This document shows, in pieces, positions 1-5,949 of a stretch of DNA of 6,429 nucleotides. The stretch comes from JAYPUG01 sp038117265 (lineage in GTDB: Bacteria; Pseudomonadota; Alphaproteobacteria; UBA6615), in the NCBI GenBank assembly GCA_038117265.1, contig JAYOFO010000109.1, positions 1 to 6,429 on the forward strand, given 5' to 3'. The first letter of the stretch is position 1. Each line of letters opens with the position of its first letter. The notes beneath the pieces were generated by a model, which saw only the letters and a list, made by a program, of their open reading frames with translations, was not told the origin of the DNA and ran no database searches. Position numbers and translations under genes: made by a program.

Positions 1-693
1 CAGCGTCTTGATGTCGATCTTCTGGTCCTTGTAGACCTTGGCCGCATCCTTGTTCTCGATGTGGTCGGTCGGCGGCTTCACCTTGATGATGTTGGCGCCG
101 AGCTGGGCCGCCATGTGCGCGGCATAGGCCGTCACGTCGATGGCGGTCTCGCCCTCCTTCGACAGGTCGCCGCCGCGCGGATAGGACCAGATCACGGTGG
201 CCAGGCCGAAGGCCTTGGCCTCCTCGGAGATCTCGCGGATCTCCTCGATCATCTCGAACGCCTGGTCCGAGCCGGGATAGATCGTGAAGCCGACCGCCGC
301 GCAGCCGAGCCGCAGCGCGTCGCCCACCGAGGCGGTGATCGCCTGGTCCTTGGTGGTGGCGTGCGAGTTCGACGAGTTGATCTTGAGGATCAGCGGAACC
401 GAGCCGGCATAGCTGTCGGCCGCGGCCTCGATCTGGCCGAGCGGCGCGGCATAGGCGTTGAGCCCGGCGTCGACCGCGAGCTGCGGGAAATAGTGCGGGT
501 CGTAGGCGGGCGGGTTCGCCGCGAAGCTGCGTGCCGGGCCGTGCTCCCAGCCCTGGTCGACGGGCAGGATCACCATCTTGCCGGTGCCGGCCAGCTTGCC
601 GGACATCAGGATGCGGGCGAGGTTCGTCTTGGTGCCGGGGTTGTCGGCTTCGTACCAGGACAGGATCTTGCGGACGCGCTGCGTGACTTTCAT
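1..693 (-). CDS. Class I fructose-bisphosphate aldolase, DhnA/FbaB type (3' part beyond the window)
   Basis: This cytoplasmic enzyme reversibly cleaves fructose 1,6-bisphosphate into dihydroxyacetone phosphate and glyceraldehyde 3-phosphate through a lysine Schiff base. Only the first 231 residues are inside the window; the frame is open to base 1. Family hallmarks are visible: PVDQGWEHGP at 44-53 (Asp46 in the position of the active-site Asp of archaeal-type class I aldolases), WSYPRGG at 169-175 (Trp169 and Tyr171) and NIIKVKPP at 201-208. Lys204 is the expected Schiff-base lysine: its distance from Trp169 is within two residues of that in the Thermoproteus enzyme, as I recall the numbering. 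The start MKVTQRVRKIL is typical of proteobacterial members; the ribosome site is weak (a GGAA about 10 bases upstream). The gene lies 90 bases downstream of the aldolase-like hypothetical gene and is probably co-transcribed with it. The family is sure; whether it serves glycolysis, gluconeogenesis or carbon fixation cannot be told here. Confidence 0.95.
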   Translation of the reverse strand, partial: MKVTQRVRKILSWYEADNPGTKTNLARILMSGKLAGTGKMVILPVDQGWEHGPARSFAANPPAYDPHYFPQLAVDAGLNAYAAPLGQIEAAADSYAGSVPLILKINSSNSHATTKDQAITASVGDALRLGCAAVGFTIYPGSDQAFEMIEEIREISEEAKAFGLATVIWSYPRGGDLSKEGETAIDVTAYAAHMAAQLGANIIKVKPPTDHIENKDAAKVYKDQKIDIKTL

Positions 694-735
694 TTCGTGG
701 TTTCCGTATTCAGAGCGGTCGTTGTTCGGTGCGGT

Positions 736-754
736 CTGGGGGCCGCGCGGCCAG
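736..754. repeat. GC-rich palindrome in the gap between the hypothetical gene and the aldolase
   Basis: GGCCGCGCGGCC at 741-752 is a perfect 12-base palindrome, flanked by CTGG and AG that can lengthen the stem with a bulge. It lies in the 90-base gap between the stop of the hypothetical gene and the aldolase start. No T-tract follows on either strand, so it is not a typical intrinsic terminator. If the two genes share a transcript, it could act as a processing or stability hairpin. Confidence 0.35.
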
Positions 755-783
755 GTCGCGGATCCAACTTTGATGCAAGTGAA

Positions 784-1275
784 TTAGCCGAGGGCCGGCG
801 GTTTTGCAACGTCGCGCGGGCCGCCTGGCGCCCGTGCCTGTGGACGGTCCGACAGGAACGCCGCGCACGCGCGCGCAGGGTCGCGCGACGAGGCCAGGTC
901 GAGCGCACGCGCGCGGTCGGGCTCGACCACCGATGCGCCGCACGCAGCAGCAATCTCGCAGACCCGCCCGCGCGCCGGTTCGCCGCACGACAGCGCGATG
1001 CAGCCGACGCCCTCGCGCAGGGCCGCCAGCGCGCTGCCCGCCTCGTCGGCGCAGTCGAGCACCCATGCCGCGTTCGCGCCGGGAACGGATTCCGATCCCT
1101 GCCGGACGAGCTCGCGCCACCAGCCCGGCCCGTCCGAACGCGCCGCGCCCGGCGCGCTCAGCAGGGTTACGGGCCGGTCCGCCGCCGCGGCCGCCGCGAG
1201 CGCCGCACGCGCCTGGTCGAGGCCGTGGACGACGATGACGGCCGGTGTCGCGGAGATGTCGCGGTTCGTTGACAT
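784..1275 (-). CDS. Hypothetical protein resembling the N-terminal half of a class II aldolase barrel; probable non-catalytic protein
   Basis: This gene encodes 163 residues, and I cannot name its family with certainty. It shows alternating beta strands and Ala-rich helices: VIVVHG (13-18), PVTLLSAPGA (35-44), AAWVLDCAD (69-77), GVGCIALS (89-96) and ACGASVVEP (111-119), then a Pro/Arg-rich tail from about 143. This order matches the first half of class II fructose-bisphosphate aldolases, which read roughly as a PVIVQxSxGA strand, a DHG strand, a GFxSVMxDGS strand and ACGVxVExE. The zinc-binding His of the DHG motif is Cys75 here and the second half of the barrel is absent, so class II catalysis is unlikely. 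No signal peptide or membrane segment is seen. The start MSTNRD was chosen because longer starts run into the divergent lysR gene; a GGGA precedes the ATG at short spacing. The aldolase gene follows 90 bases downstream. That it is a real gene is likely; the aldolase kinship is inference. Confidence 0.75.
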   Translation of the reverse strand: MSTNRDISATPAVIVVHGLDQARAALAAAAAADRPVTLLSAPGAARSDGPGWWRELVRQGSESVPGANAAWVLDCADEAGSALAALREGVGCIALSCGEPARGRVCEIAAACGASVVEPDRARALDLASSRDPARACAAFLSDRPQARAPGGPRDVAKPPALG

Positions 1276-1323
1276 GGTCCCAAATACGCCCAATTCGACG
1301 CCGAGGAAATTTTGCCTGTCCGC

Positions 1324-1353
1324 ATTGTGGGAACTGGCGAATGGAATTACAAT
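1324..1353 (+). promoter_or_regulatory. Candidate lysR promoter within the divergent intergenic region, overlapped by a palindrome
   Basis: TTGTGG at 1325-1330 and TACAAT at 1348-1353 are separated by exactly 17 bases, giving a fair sigma-70-type promoter (5 of 6 matches at the -10). It would start transcription near 1360, about 28 bases before the LysR ATG. On the minus strand, TTGTAA (1352 to 1347) and CACAAT (1329 to 1324), also 17 apart, form a weaker face-to-face candidate for the hypothetical-aldolase unit. The two promoters would occupy almost the same DNA. The palindrome ACAATAATTGT covers the plus-strand -10. These are pattern matches only. Confidence 0.45.
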
Positions 1354-1367
1354 AATTGTGCCAATTC
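1344..1367. promoter_or_regulatory. AT-rich dyad, candidate LysR-family operator
   Basis: The sequence contains ACAATAATTGT at 1349-1359, a perfect 5+1+5 palindrome. It is nested inside GAATT (1344-1348) and AATTC (1363-1367), which are also mutually inverted but have a slightly different centre. The stretch is strikingly AT-rich in a GC-rich region and lies between two divergent genes, one of which is a LysR regulator. Such dyads, loosely T-N11-A, are the usual LysR-family sites. An octamer CCAATTCG occurs at 1361-1368 and again at 1290-1297, so a second contact site is possible. The assignment is inference. Confidence 0.4.
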
Positions 1368-1387
1368 GGAACATATCGGGTGCGCGG

Positions 1388-2296
1388 ATGGACACGCTGA
1401 CATCGATGGCACTTTTCGTGAAGGCGGTGGATTCCGGCAGCTTTTCGGCGACGGCCCGCTCTATGAACCTGACCCCGTCGGCGGTCAGCAAGCAGATCTC
1501 ACGGCTCGAGGACCGGCTCGGCGCCCGGCTGTTCAACCGCTCCACGCGCCAGCTCGCCCCGACCGAGGAGGGCCGCGCCTATTATGAACGCTGCCTGCGC
1601 ATCCTCGCCGACATCGAGGAGGCCGAGGCGGCCGTCTCGGAACTCAATGCCGAGCCACGCGGCGCGCTGCGCATCAACATGCCCGTGGTGTTCGGGCGCC
1701 GGCACATCGTGCCGCTGATCGGCGCCTTCCTCGAGCGCTATCCGAACGTGTCGATGGAGCTGTCCATGTCGGATCAGTTCGTCGACCTGATCGCCGAGGG
1801 GGCCGACATGCTGATCCGGGTGGGCGAGCTCAAGGATTCGAGCCTGATCGCGCGCAAGCTCGCCGAGGCGCGGCGCGTCATCGCCGCGACTCCCGGCTAC
1901 TGGGACAAGCACGGCATGCCGGAAAAGCCGGAGGATCTGCGGGCGCACAATTGCCTCGCCTATTCCTACCTGGCCAGCGGCAACACCTGGCGGATGACCG
2001 ATACCCTTGGCCGCGAGCACAGCGTGCAGGCGACGGGCAACCTCGCCTCGAACAATGGCGAGGCGTTGCTCGAGGCGGCGCTGGAGGGGCTCGGGGTGGT
2101 CAACCTGCCGACCTGGATGCTCGGTCCCGACCTCGAGGCGGGCCGGCTGGAAGAGGTGCTGGCCGACTTCGCCCAGCCCGAGCCGTCGGTGCACGCGATC
2201 TATCCGCCGGGCCGTCACCTGTCGGCCAAGGTGCGCACCTTCGTCGACTTCCTGGCCGACCATTTCAAGGAGCGCCCGCTGGGCAAGGCCGCCTGA
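1388..2296 (+). CDS. LysR-family transcriptional regulator (CrgA-like clade)
   Basis: The gene encodes 302 residues, normal for LysR-type regulators, which bind DNA as dimers or tetramers and respond to a small-molecule co-inducer. The N-terminal winged helix-turn-helix spans about residues 1-60: FVKAVDSGSFSATARSMNLTPSAVSK is readable in two halves around Ser20, followed by QISRLEDRLGARLFNRSTR at 36-54. A linker helix (about 65-88) leads into the two-lobed effector domain, beginning GALRINMPVVFGRRHIVP (92-109) and ending near 295. The sequence style, including LRINMPVVFGR and YLASGNTWR, is that of the CrgA/DsdC-like group and not of CbbR, the classical Calvin-cycle regulator. The start MDTLTSMALF is standard; the ribosome site is poor. 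It is divergent from the aldolase-like/aldolase pair, and LysR regulators often control the divergent neighbour and themselves. The family is certain; target and effector are unknown. Confidence 0.95.
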   Translation: MDTLTSMALFVKAVDSGSFSATARSMNLTPSAVSKQISRLEDRLGARLFNRSTRQLAPTEEGRAYYERCLRILADIEEAEAAVSELNAEPRGALRINMPVVFGRRHIVPLIGAFLERYPNVSMELSMSDQFVDLIAEGADMLIRVGELKDSSLIARKLAEARRVIAATPGYWDKHGMPEKPEDLRAHNCLAYSYLASGNTWRMTDTLGREHSVQATGNLASNNGEALLEAALEGLGVVNLPTWMLGPDLEAGRLEEVLADFAQPEPSVHAIYPPGRHLSAKVRTFVDFLADHFKERPLGKAA

Positions 2297-2317
2297 GGGC
2301 GGCATCCGCGCGCAACG

Positions 2318-2346
2318 AAAAAGGCCCGGTCGCGCGACCGGGCCTT
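2318..2346 (-). terminator. Intrinsic terminator of the tkt-gap operon, possibly bidirectional
   Basis: A perfect inverted repeat occupies 2321-2346, with AAGGCCCGGTCGC pairing with GCGACCGGGCCTT. The run AAAAA at 2318-2322 reads as TTTTT after the stem on the minus strand, so it fits an intrinsic terminator 27 bases past the gap stop codon. On the plus strand the stem is followed by a poorer T-tract (TTGTCCGTTT), so it may also stop lysR transcription, which ends 22 bases before the A-run. Confidence 0.85.
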
Positions 2347-2372
2347 GTCCGTTTCGGCGGTCGAGGGCGGCG

Positions 2373-3398
2373 CTAGCCGAGCTTGCCCATCTGCACCGCG
2401 GTGTCGCTCATCCGGTTCGAGAAGCCCCACTCGTTATCGTACCAGGACAGCACGCGCACCAGCCGGCCGTCGGTCACCTGGGTCTGGGTCAGGTCGAAGA
2501 CCGAGCTCGCCGGGTTGTGGTTGAAGTCGACCGAGACCAGCGGCGCATCGTTGACCGCGAGGATGCCCTTGAGCGGGCCGCTCGAGGCAGCCTTGACCAT
2601 CGCGGCGTTGACCGCCTCGGCCGTGGTCGCCGTCTTGGCCTCGATGACCAGGTCGACCATCGAGACGTTGGGGGTCGGCACGCGGACGGCGGTGCCGTCG
2701 AGCTTGCCGGCAAGCTCGGGCAGCACTAGGCCGACGGCGCGGGCCGCACCCGTCGAGGTCGGGATGATGGAATTCGCCGCGGCGCGGGCGCGGTGCAGGT
2801 CCTTGTGCAGCGTGTCGAGCACCGGCTGGTCGCCCGTGTAGGCGTGCACCGTGGTCATGAAGCCGTGCTTGATGCCGACCACCTTGTCGAGGACGGCGGC
2901 GACCGGCGCCAGGCAGTTGGTGGTGCACGAGGCGTTCGAGACGACCTTGTGCGACTTGCGCAGCTTCCGGTCGTTGACGCCCTGCACGATCGTCAGGTCG
3001 GCGCCCGTCGCCGGGGCCGAGATCAGCACCTTCTTGACGCCGGCGGCAAGGTGGGGCTGGACGGAGTCCTTCGAGGTGAAGATGCCCGTGCATTCGAGCA
3101 CCACATCGACCCCCAGCTTCGCCCAGGGCAGGTCAGCCGGGTTGCGTTCGGCGAAGACCTTGATGTTCTTCCCGATGGTCGACTTGGCGCCGAGGTTGAT
3201 CGACGTCTTCGTGGTGCTGACGGTGCCGGGGAAGGGACCGTGGTTCGAATCGTAGCGCAGCAGGTGCGCGTTCGCGTCGACCGAGCCCAGATCGTTGATC
3301 GCCACGAATTCGATGTCCTTCCGACCCGATTCGTATGCCGCACGCAGCACCAGCCGCCCGATACGTCCGAACCCGTTGATCGCCACCCGAACTGCCAT
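2373..3398 (-). CDS. gap: Glyceraldehyde-3-phosphate dehydrogenase, type I
   Basis: This cytoplasmic enzyme oxidatively phosphorylates glyceraldehyde 3-phosphate to 1,3-bisphosphoglycerate, reversibly, as a homotetramer in glycolysis or gluconeogenesis. It has 341 residues, close to the usual 330-340. The N-terminal Rossmann domain begins VAINGFGRIGR (5-15); Asp36 in AINDL is the acidic residue that usually favours NAD over NADP. The catalytic motif SNASCTTNC spans 154-162 with nucleophile Cys158, and the base His185 sits in TTVHAYTGDQ. The substrate-binding loop PTSTGAA is at 213-219 and the C-terminal helix ends in MGKLG. All key residues are present. The start MAVRVAING is supported by GAGGAGA (3410-3404) five bases upstream. 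It follows tkt by 70 bases with no terminator seen between them, so it is likely co-transcribed. An intrinsic terminator follows the stop, and pgk, a common downstream partner, is missing at this place. Confidence 0.98.
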   Translation of the reverse strand: MAVRVAINGFGRIGRLVLRAAYESGRKDIEFVAINDLGSVDANAHLLRYDSNHGPFPGTVSTTKTSINLGAKSTIGKNIKVFAERNPADLPWAKLGVDVVLECTGIFTSKDSVQPHLAAGVKKVLISAPATGADLTIVQGVNDRKLRKSHKVVSNASCTTNCLAPVAAVLDKVVGIKHGFMTTVHAYTGDQPVLDTLHKDLHRARAAANSIIPTSTGAARAVGLVLPELAGKLDGTAVRVPTPNVSMVDLVIEAKTATTAEAVNAAMVKAASSGPLKGILAVNDAPLVSVDFNHNPASSVFDLTQTQVTDGRLVRVLSWYDNEWGFSNRMSDTAVQMGKLG

Positions 3399-3468
3399 CT
3401 TTGTCTCCTCGTCGGTCCTGTGTTCGTTGATCCTCGTCGCGCCCGCGCGCGGCTCAGCCCGGTGGGGC
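3399..3468 (-). promoter_or_regulatory. tkt-gap spacer with ribosome binding site for gap and a short tandem duplication
   Basis: The 70-base spacer carries GAGGAGA (3410-3404), a strong Shine-Dalgarno sequence five bases before the gap ATG. Its upstream end holds one copy of GGCTCAGCCC (plus-strand reading, 3451-3460). A second copy at 3466-3475 includes the tkt stop codon. No terminator with a T-tract is visible, which supports co-transcription. Confidence 0.6.
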
Positions 3469-5484
3469 TCAGCCCAGTGCGGCGCGCACCCGCCCGGCGA
3501 CCGCATCCGCGGTGATGCCGAAATGCTCGTACAGTTGCTCGGCCGGCGCCGAGGCGCCGAAGCCCCTCATGCCCACGATGTTGGCCTCTTCGATCCCGTA
3601 TTTCGACCAGCCGAACGGCACGCCCGCCTCGACCGCCACGCGCACCCCCTTGCCGAGGGTCGCCGCCCGGTAGGCCGCGTCCTGGGCATCGAACAGCTCC
3701 CAGCAGGGCATCGAGACGACCGCGGTCGGCACGCCGCCGGCCTGCAGCGCATCGCGCGCGGCCAGCGCGATCTCGACCTCCGATCCGCTGGCCAGGATCG
3801 TCGCCGCGCGCTCGCCCTCCGCCTCGGCCAGCACATAGCCGCCGCGCGCGCAGAGATTCTCGTCGGTGTGCGCGGTGCGCACGGTCGGTACGCCCTGGCG
3901 GGTCAGCGCCAGGACCGACGGGGTGTTCGCGCTGGTCAGCGCCAGCGCCCAGCATTCGGCCGTCTCGACCGCGTCTGCGGGGCGGTACACGTTGAGGTTC
4001 GGCATCGTGCGCAGGCTCGCCACATGCTCGACCGGCTGGTGGGTGGGGCCGTCCTCGCCCAGCCCGATCGAATCGTGGGTCATCACATAGATCACGCGCA
4101 GGCCCATCAGCGCCGACAGCCGGATCGACGGGCGGCAATAGTCGGTGAAGGTGAGGAATGTGCCCGAATAGGGGATGAACCCGCCGTGCAGCGCCATGCC
4201 GTTCATCGCCGCGGCCATGCCGTGCTCGCGCACGCCGAAGTAGACGTAGCGGCCGGCATAGTTCCCGGCCGAGATCGGGTCCATGCAGGCGGACTTGGTG
4301 TTGTTCGAGCCGGTCAGGTCGGCCGAGCCGCCGATCATCGTCTCGACGACGGGGGTAATCGCCTCGAGCGCCTCCTGGCTCGACTTGCGGGTCGCCCATT
4401 TGGGCGCGTCGGCCGAGAGCTTGCGCTTGTGGTCGTTGACGGCCGTGGCGAACGCGGCGGGCAGGGTGCCCGCGACGGCCTCGGCGAATGCCGTCCGCTG
4501 TGCCGCCGGCGCCGCGGCGAGGCGCGCCTCCCAGGCCTGGCGTTCCGCGGCGCCGCGTGCGCCCGCCGCACCCCAGGCGGCCATGGTTTCCTCGGGCACC
4601 TCGAACGGCGGATGGGACCAGCCGAGCGTCTCGCGCGCCGCGGCGATCTCGTCGTCGCCGAGCGGCGCGCCATGGGTGGCGGACGTGCCCTGCTTATTCG
4701 GGGCGCCGAAGCCGATGACCGTGCGGCAGGCGATCAGCGAGGGCTTGTCGCTCGCCTTCGCCGCCGCGATCGCGGCGTCGATCGCGTCCGCATCGTGGCC
4801 GTCGACGCGCGCCACGTCCCAGCCATGGGCCGCGAAGCGGGCGAGCTGGTCGTCGGAGACGCTGAGTTCGGTGCCGCCGTCGATGGTGATGTCGTTGTCG
4901 TCGAACAGCACGATCAGCCGGCCCAGCTTCAGGTGGCCGGCCAGCGAGATCGCCTCGTGGCTGATGCCCTCCATCAGGCAGCCGTCGCCGGCGAAGACAT
5001 AGGTGTGGTGATCGACCAGCGCGTCGCCGTACCGGGCGTTCATCATCCGCTCGGCGAGCGCCATGCCGACCGCGTTGGCGATGCCCTGGCCCAGCGGGCC
5101 GGTCGTCGTCTCGACCCCCGCGGCGTGCCCGTATTCGGGGTGGCCGGGCGTGCGGCTACCGAGCTGCCGGAAGTTCCGAATCTCGTCCAGGGTCATGTCC
5201 GGCGAGCCGGTCAGGTAGAGCAGCGAATAGAGCAGCATCGACGCGTGGCCGTTCGACAGGACGAACCGGTCGCGGTCGGGCCAGTCGGGCGCGGCGGCAT
5301 CGAATTTCAGGTGGCGGGCGAACAGCACGGTCGCCATGTCGGCCATGCCCATCGGTGCGCCGGGGTGGCCGGAATTGGCGCGCTGGACGGCGTCCATCGA
5401 CAGAGCGCGGATGGCGTTCGCCATCTGCTTATGCGTCTCGGACCCGGCCCGGCTCTGGGCGGCTTGGGTTGCTGCGTCGGTCAT
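3469..5484 (-). CDS. tkt: Transketolase
   Basis: This thiamine diphosphate- and divalent-metal-dependent enzyme moves two-carbon ketol units between sugar phosphates in the non-oxidative pentose phosphate pathway and, in autotrophs, the Calvin cycle. Its 671 residues are the normal full length. The N-terminal cofactor domain shows SGHPGAPMG (38-46, His40), SNGHAS (77-82, His80) and the diphosphate/metal motif beginning GDG at 166-168 with Asn197 completing it. His271 is in the ATHG loop. The pyrimidine-binding domain carries GVREHGM (417-423) with catalytic Glu420, and DGPTHQPVEH at 478-487 with His482. The C-terminal domain contains LASGSEV (564-570). All expected catalytic residues are present. 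The start MTDAATQAAQ gives the usual short N-terminal extension; its ribosome site is weak, and Met21 is a less likely alternative. gap follows 70 bases downstream in the same direction. The opposite strand is divergent to the coiled-coil/zapA group. Confidence 0.98.
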   Translation of the reverse strand: MTDAATQAAQSRAGSETHKQMANAIRALSMDAVQRANSGHPGAPMGMADMATVLFARHLKFDAAAPDWPDRDRFVLSNGHASMLLYSLLYLTGSPDMTLDEIRNFRQLGSRTPGHPEYGHAAGVETTTGPLGQGIANAVGMALAERMMNARYGDALVDHHTYVFAGDGCLMEGISHEAISLAGHLKLGRLIVLFDDNDITIDGGTELSVSDDQLARFAAHGWDVARVDGHDADAIDAAIAAAKASDKPSLIACRTVIGFGAPNKQGTSATHGAPLGDDEIAAARETLGWSHPPFEVPEETMAAWGAAGARGAAERQAWEARLAAAPAAQRTAFAEAVAGTLPAAFATAVNDHKRKLSADAPKWATRKSSQEALEAITPVVETMIGGSADLTGSNNTKSACMDPISAGNYAGRYVYFGVREHGMAAAMNGMALHGGFIPYSGTFLTFTDYCRPSIRLSALMGLRVIYVMTHDSIGLGEDGPTHQPVEHVASLRTMPNLNVYRPADAVETAECWALALTSANTPSVLALTRQGVPTVRTAHTDENLCARGGYVLAEAEGERAATILASGSEVEIALAARDALQAGGVPTAVVSMPCWELFDAQDAAYRAATLGKGVRVAVEAGVPFGWSKYGIEEANIVGMRGFGASAPAEQLYEHFGITADAVAGRVRAALG

Positions 5485-5554
5485 ATCTCGTGTGCGCGTT
5501 CGGGGCGGCGGAAGTTGATCGGCGTGGGTGCGCCCGCGTGTGTGACGCGGCGGC

Positions 5555-5583
5555 AACATGCCGTCCCCCCCGCAGGCCGTCAA
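5555..5583 (-). promoter_or_regulatory. Weak candidate promoter for the tkt-gap operon
   Basis: Reading the minus strand, TTGACG (5583 to 5578) has five of six matches to a -35 box. Seventeen bases further is CATGTT (5560 to 5555), only a poor -10. It would leave a leader of roughly 65 bases before the tkt ATG. The true start may lie elsewhere in the 210-base divergent region; the only strong point is the -35 match. Confidence 0.25.
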
Positions 5584-5641
5584 CGCCTACTTCGGTGCGT
5601 TATCCACCGCGGGAACCGGGGGCTTCGTGGCCCCTGTCCGG

Positions 5642-5671
5642 TTGACCGGCCGACTCGCACGCGCCTACGAT
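5642..5671 (+). promoter_or_regulatory. Candidate promoter for the coiled-coil/zapA unit
   Basis: TTGACC (5642-5647) and TACGAT (5666-5671) are separated by 18 bases, a good sigma-70-type match (5 of 6 and 4 of 6). Transcription would begin near 5678, just before the Shine-Dalgarno AGGAGA at 5681-5686. The -35 overlaps the right arm of an imperfect dyad (AACCGG 5614-5619 with CCGGTT 5638-5643, inner arms GGGGC and GCCCC). Confidence 0.5.
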
Positions 5672-5694
5672 GCGCGCCGCAGGAGACGAACCGG

Positions 5695-5937
5695 ATGTCG
5701 AAACTCACCGATGCAAATGCCCGCCTCGATGCGGCGCTGTCGCAACTCGAGGATGCGGTGGGCGCAAAGCGCGCCGCGGCGTCGGCGTCGGCGGAAACCG
5801 ATGCCGAGAACAAGCGCCTGCAGGACGAACTCGAATGGCTGCGCGCCGACTTCTCCAGCCTGAAGGAGACGTCGGGCACCGTTTCCGGTCGCCTTGACGA
5901 CGCGATCGGGCGTTTGCGAAACATACTCGCGGAATAG
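5695..5937 (+). CDS. DUF4164-like small coiled-coil protein
   Basis: The gene encodes 80 residues and is almost wholly helical, with heptad-like spacing of Leu, Ala and Val through residues 8-76 and many charged residues (for example NKRLQDELEWLRADF at 39-53). This is a cytoplasmic coiled-coil protein with no signal or membrane segment. Size, composition and position just upstream of zapA match the DUF4164 group of alphaproteobacterial proteins, whose function I do not know; a role beside ZapA in division is only suggested by location. The start is well supported: AGGAGA (5681-5686) lies eight bases before the ATG. The reading frame is open far upstream, antisense to tkt, but that is a GC-rich shadow. 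The stop is followed after 12 bases by the zapA GTG, so the two are surely co-transcribed. Confidence 0.85.
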   Translation: MSKLTDANARLDAALSQLEDAVGAKRAAASASAETDAENKRLQDELEWLRADFSSLKETSGTVSGRLDDAIGRLRNILAE

Positions 5938-5949
5938 CGAGGCACCGCC

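Noticed and set aside
61..1272. A 403-codon plus-strand frame over the aldolase and the hypothetical gene
   Set aside because: It is antisense to a clear aldolase and to a better-structured minus-strand gene, its product is Arg/Gly-rich and domainless, and no ribosome site was seen.
998..1387. A 130-codon upstream extension of the LysR frame
   Set aside because: It crosses the divergent promoter region and the antisense gene. The standard LysR N-terminus begins at the ATG at 1388.
1276..1545. A longer start for the minus-strand hypothetical gene at 1545
   Set aside because: It would overlap the DNA-binding domain of lysR and the AT-rich intergenic region. The ATG at 1275 fits the predicted first beta strand.
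3023..4399. A 458-codon minus-strand frame overlapping tkt and gap in another frame
   Set aside because: Arg-rich shadow of two full-length enzymes with intact catalytic motifs. It is not evidence for a frameshift or fusion.
5565..5571. A run of seven C upstream of tkt as a phase-variable tract
   Set aside because: It is short, lies outside both coding regions and does not sit in a promoter spacer strong enough to argue for slippage control.
3295..5937. An 880-codon open frame on the plus strand, antisense to tkt and in frame with the coiled-coil gene
   Set aside because: Its translation over tkt is rich in Arg, Gly, Ala, Val and Asp with no recognisable domain, as expected from the complement of a GC-biased gene. 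Only the last 80 codons, with their own Shine-Dalgarno, look coding.
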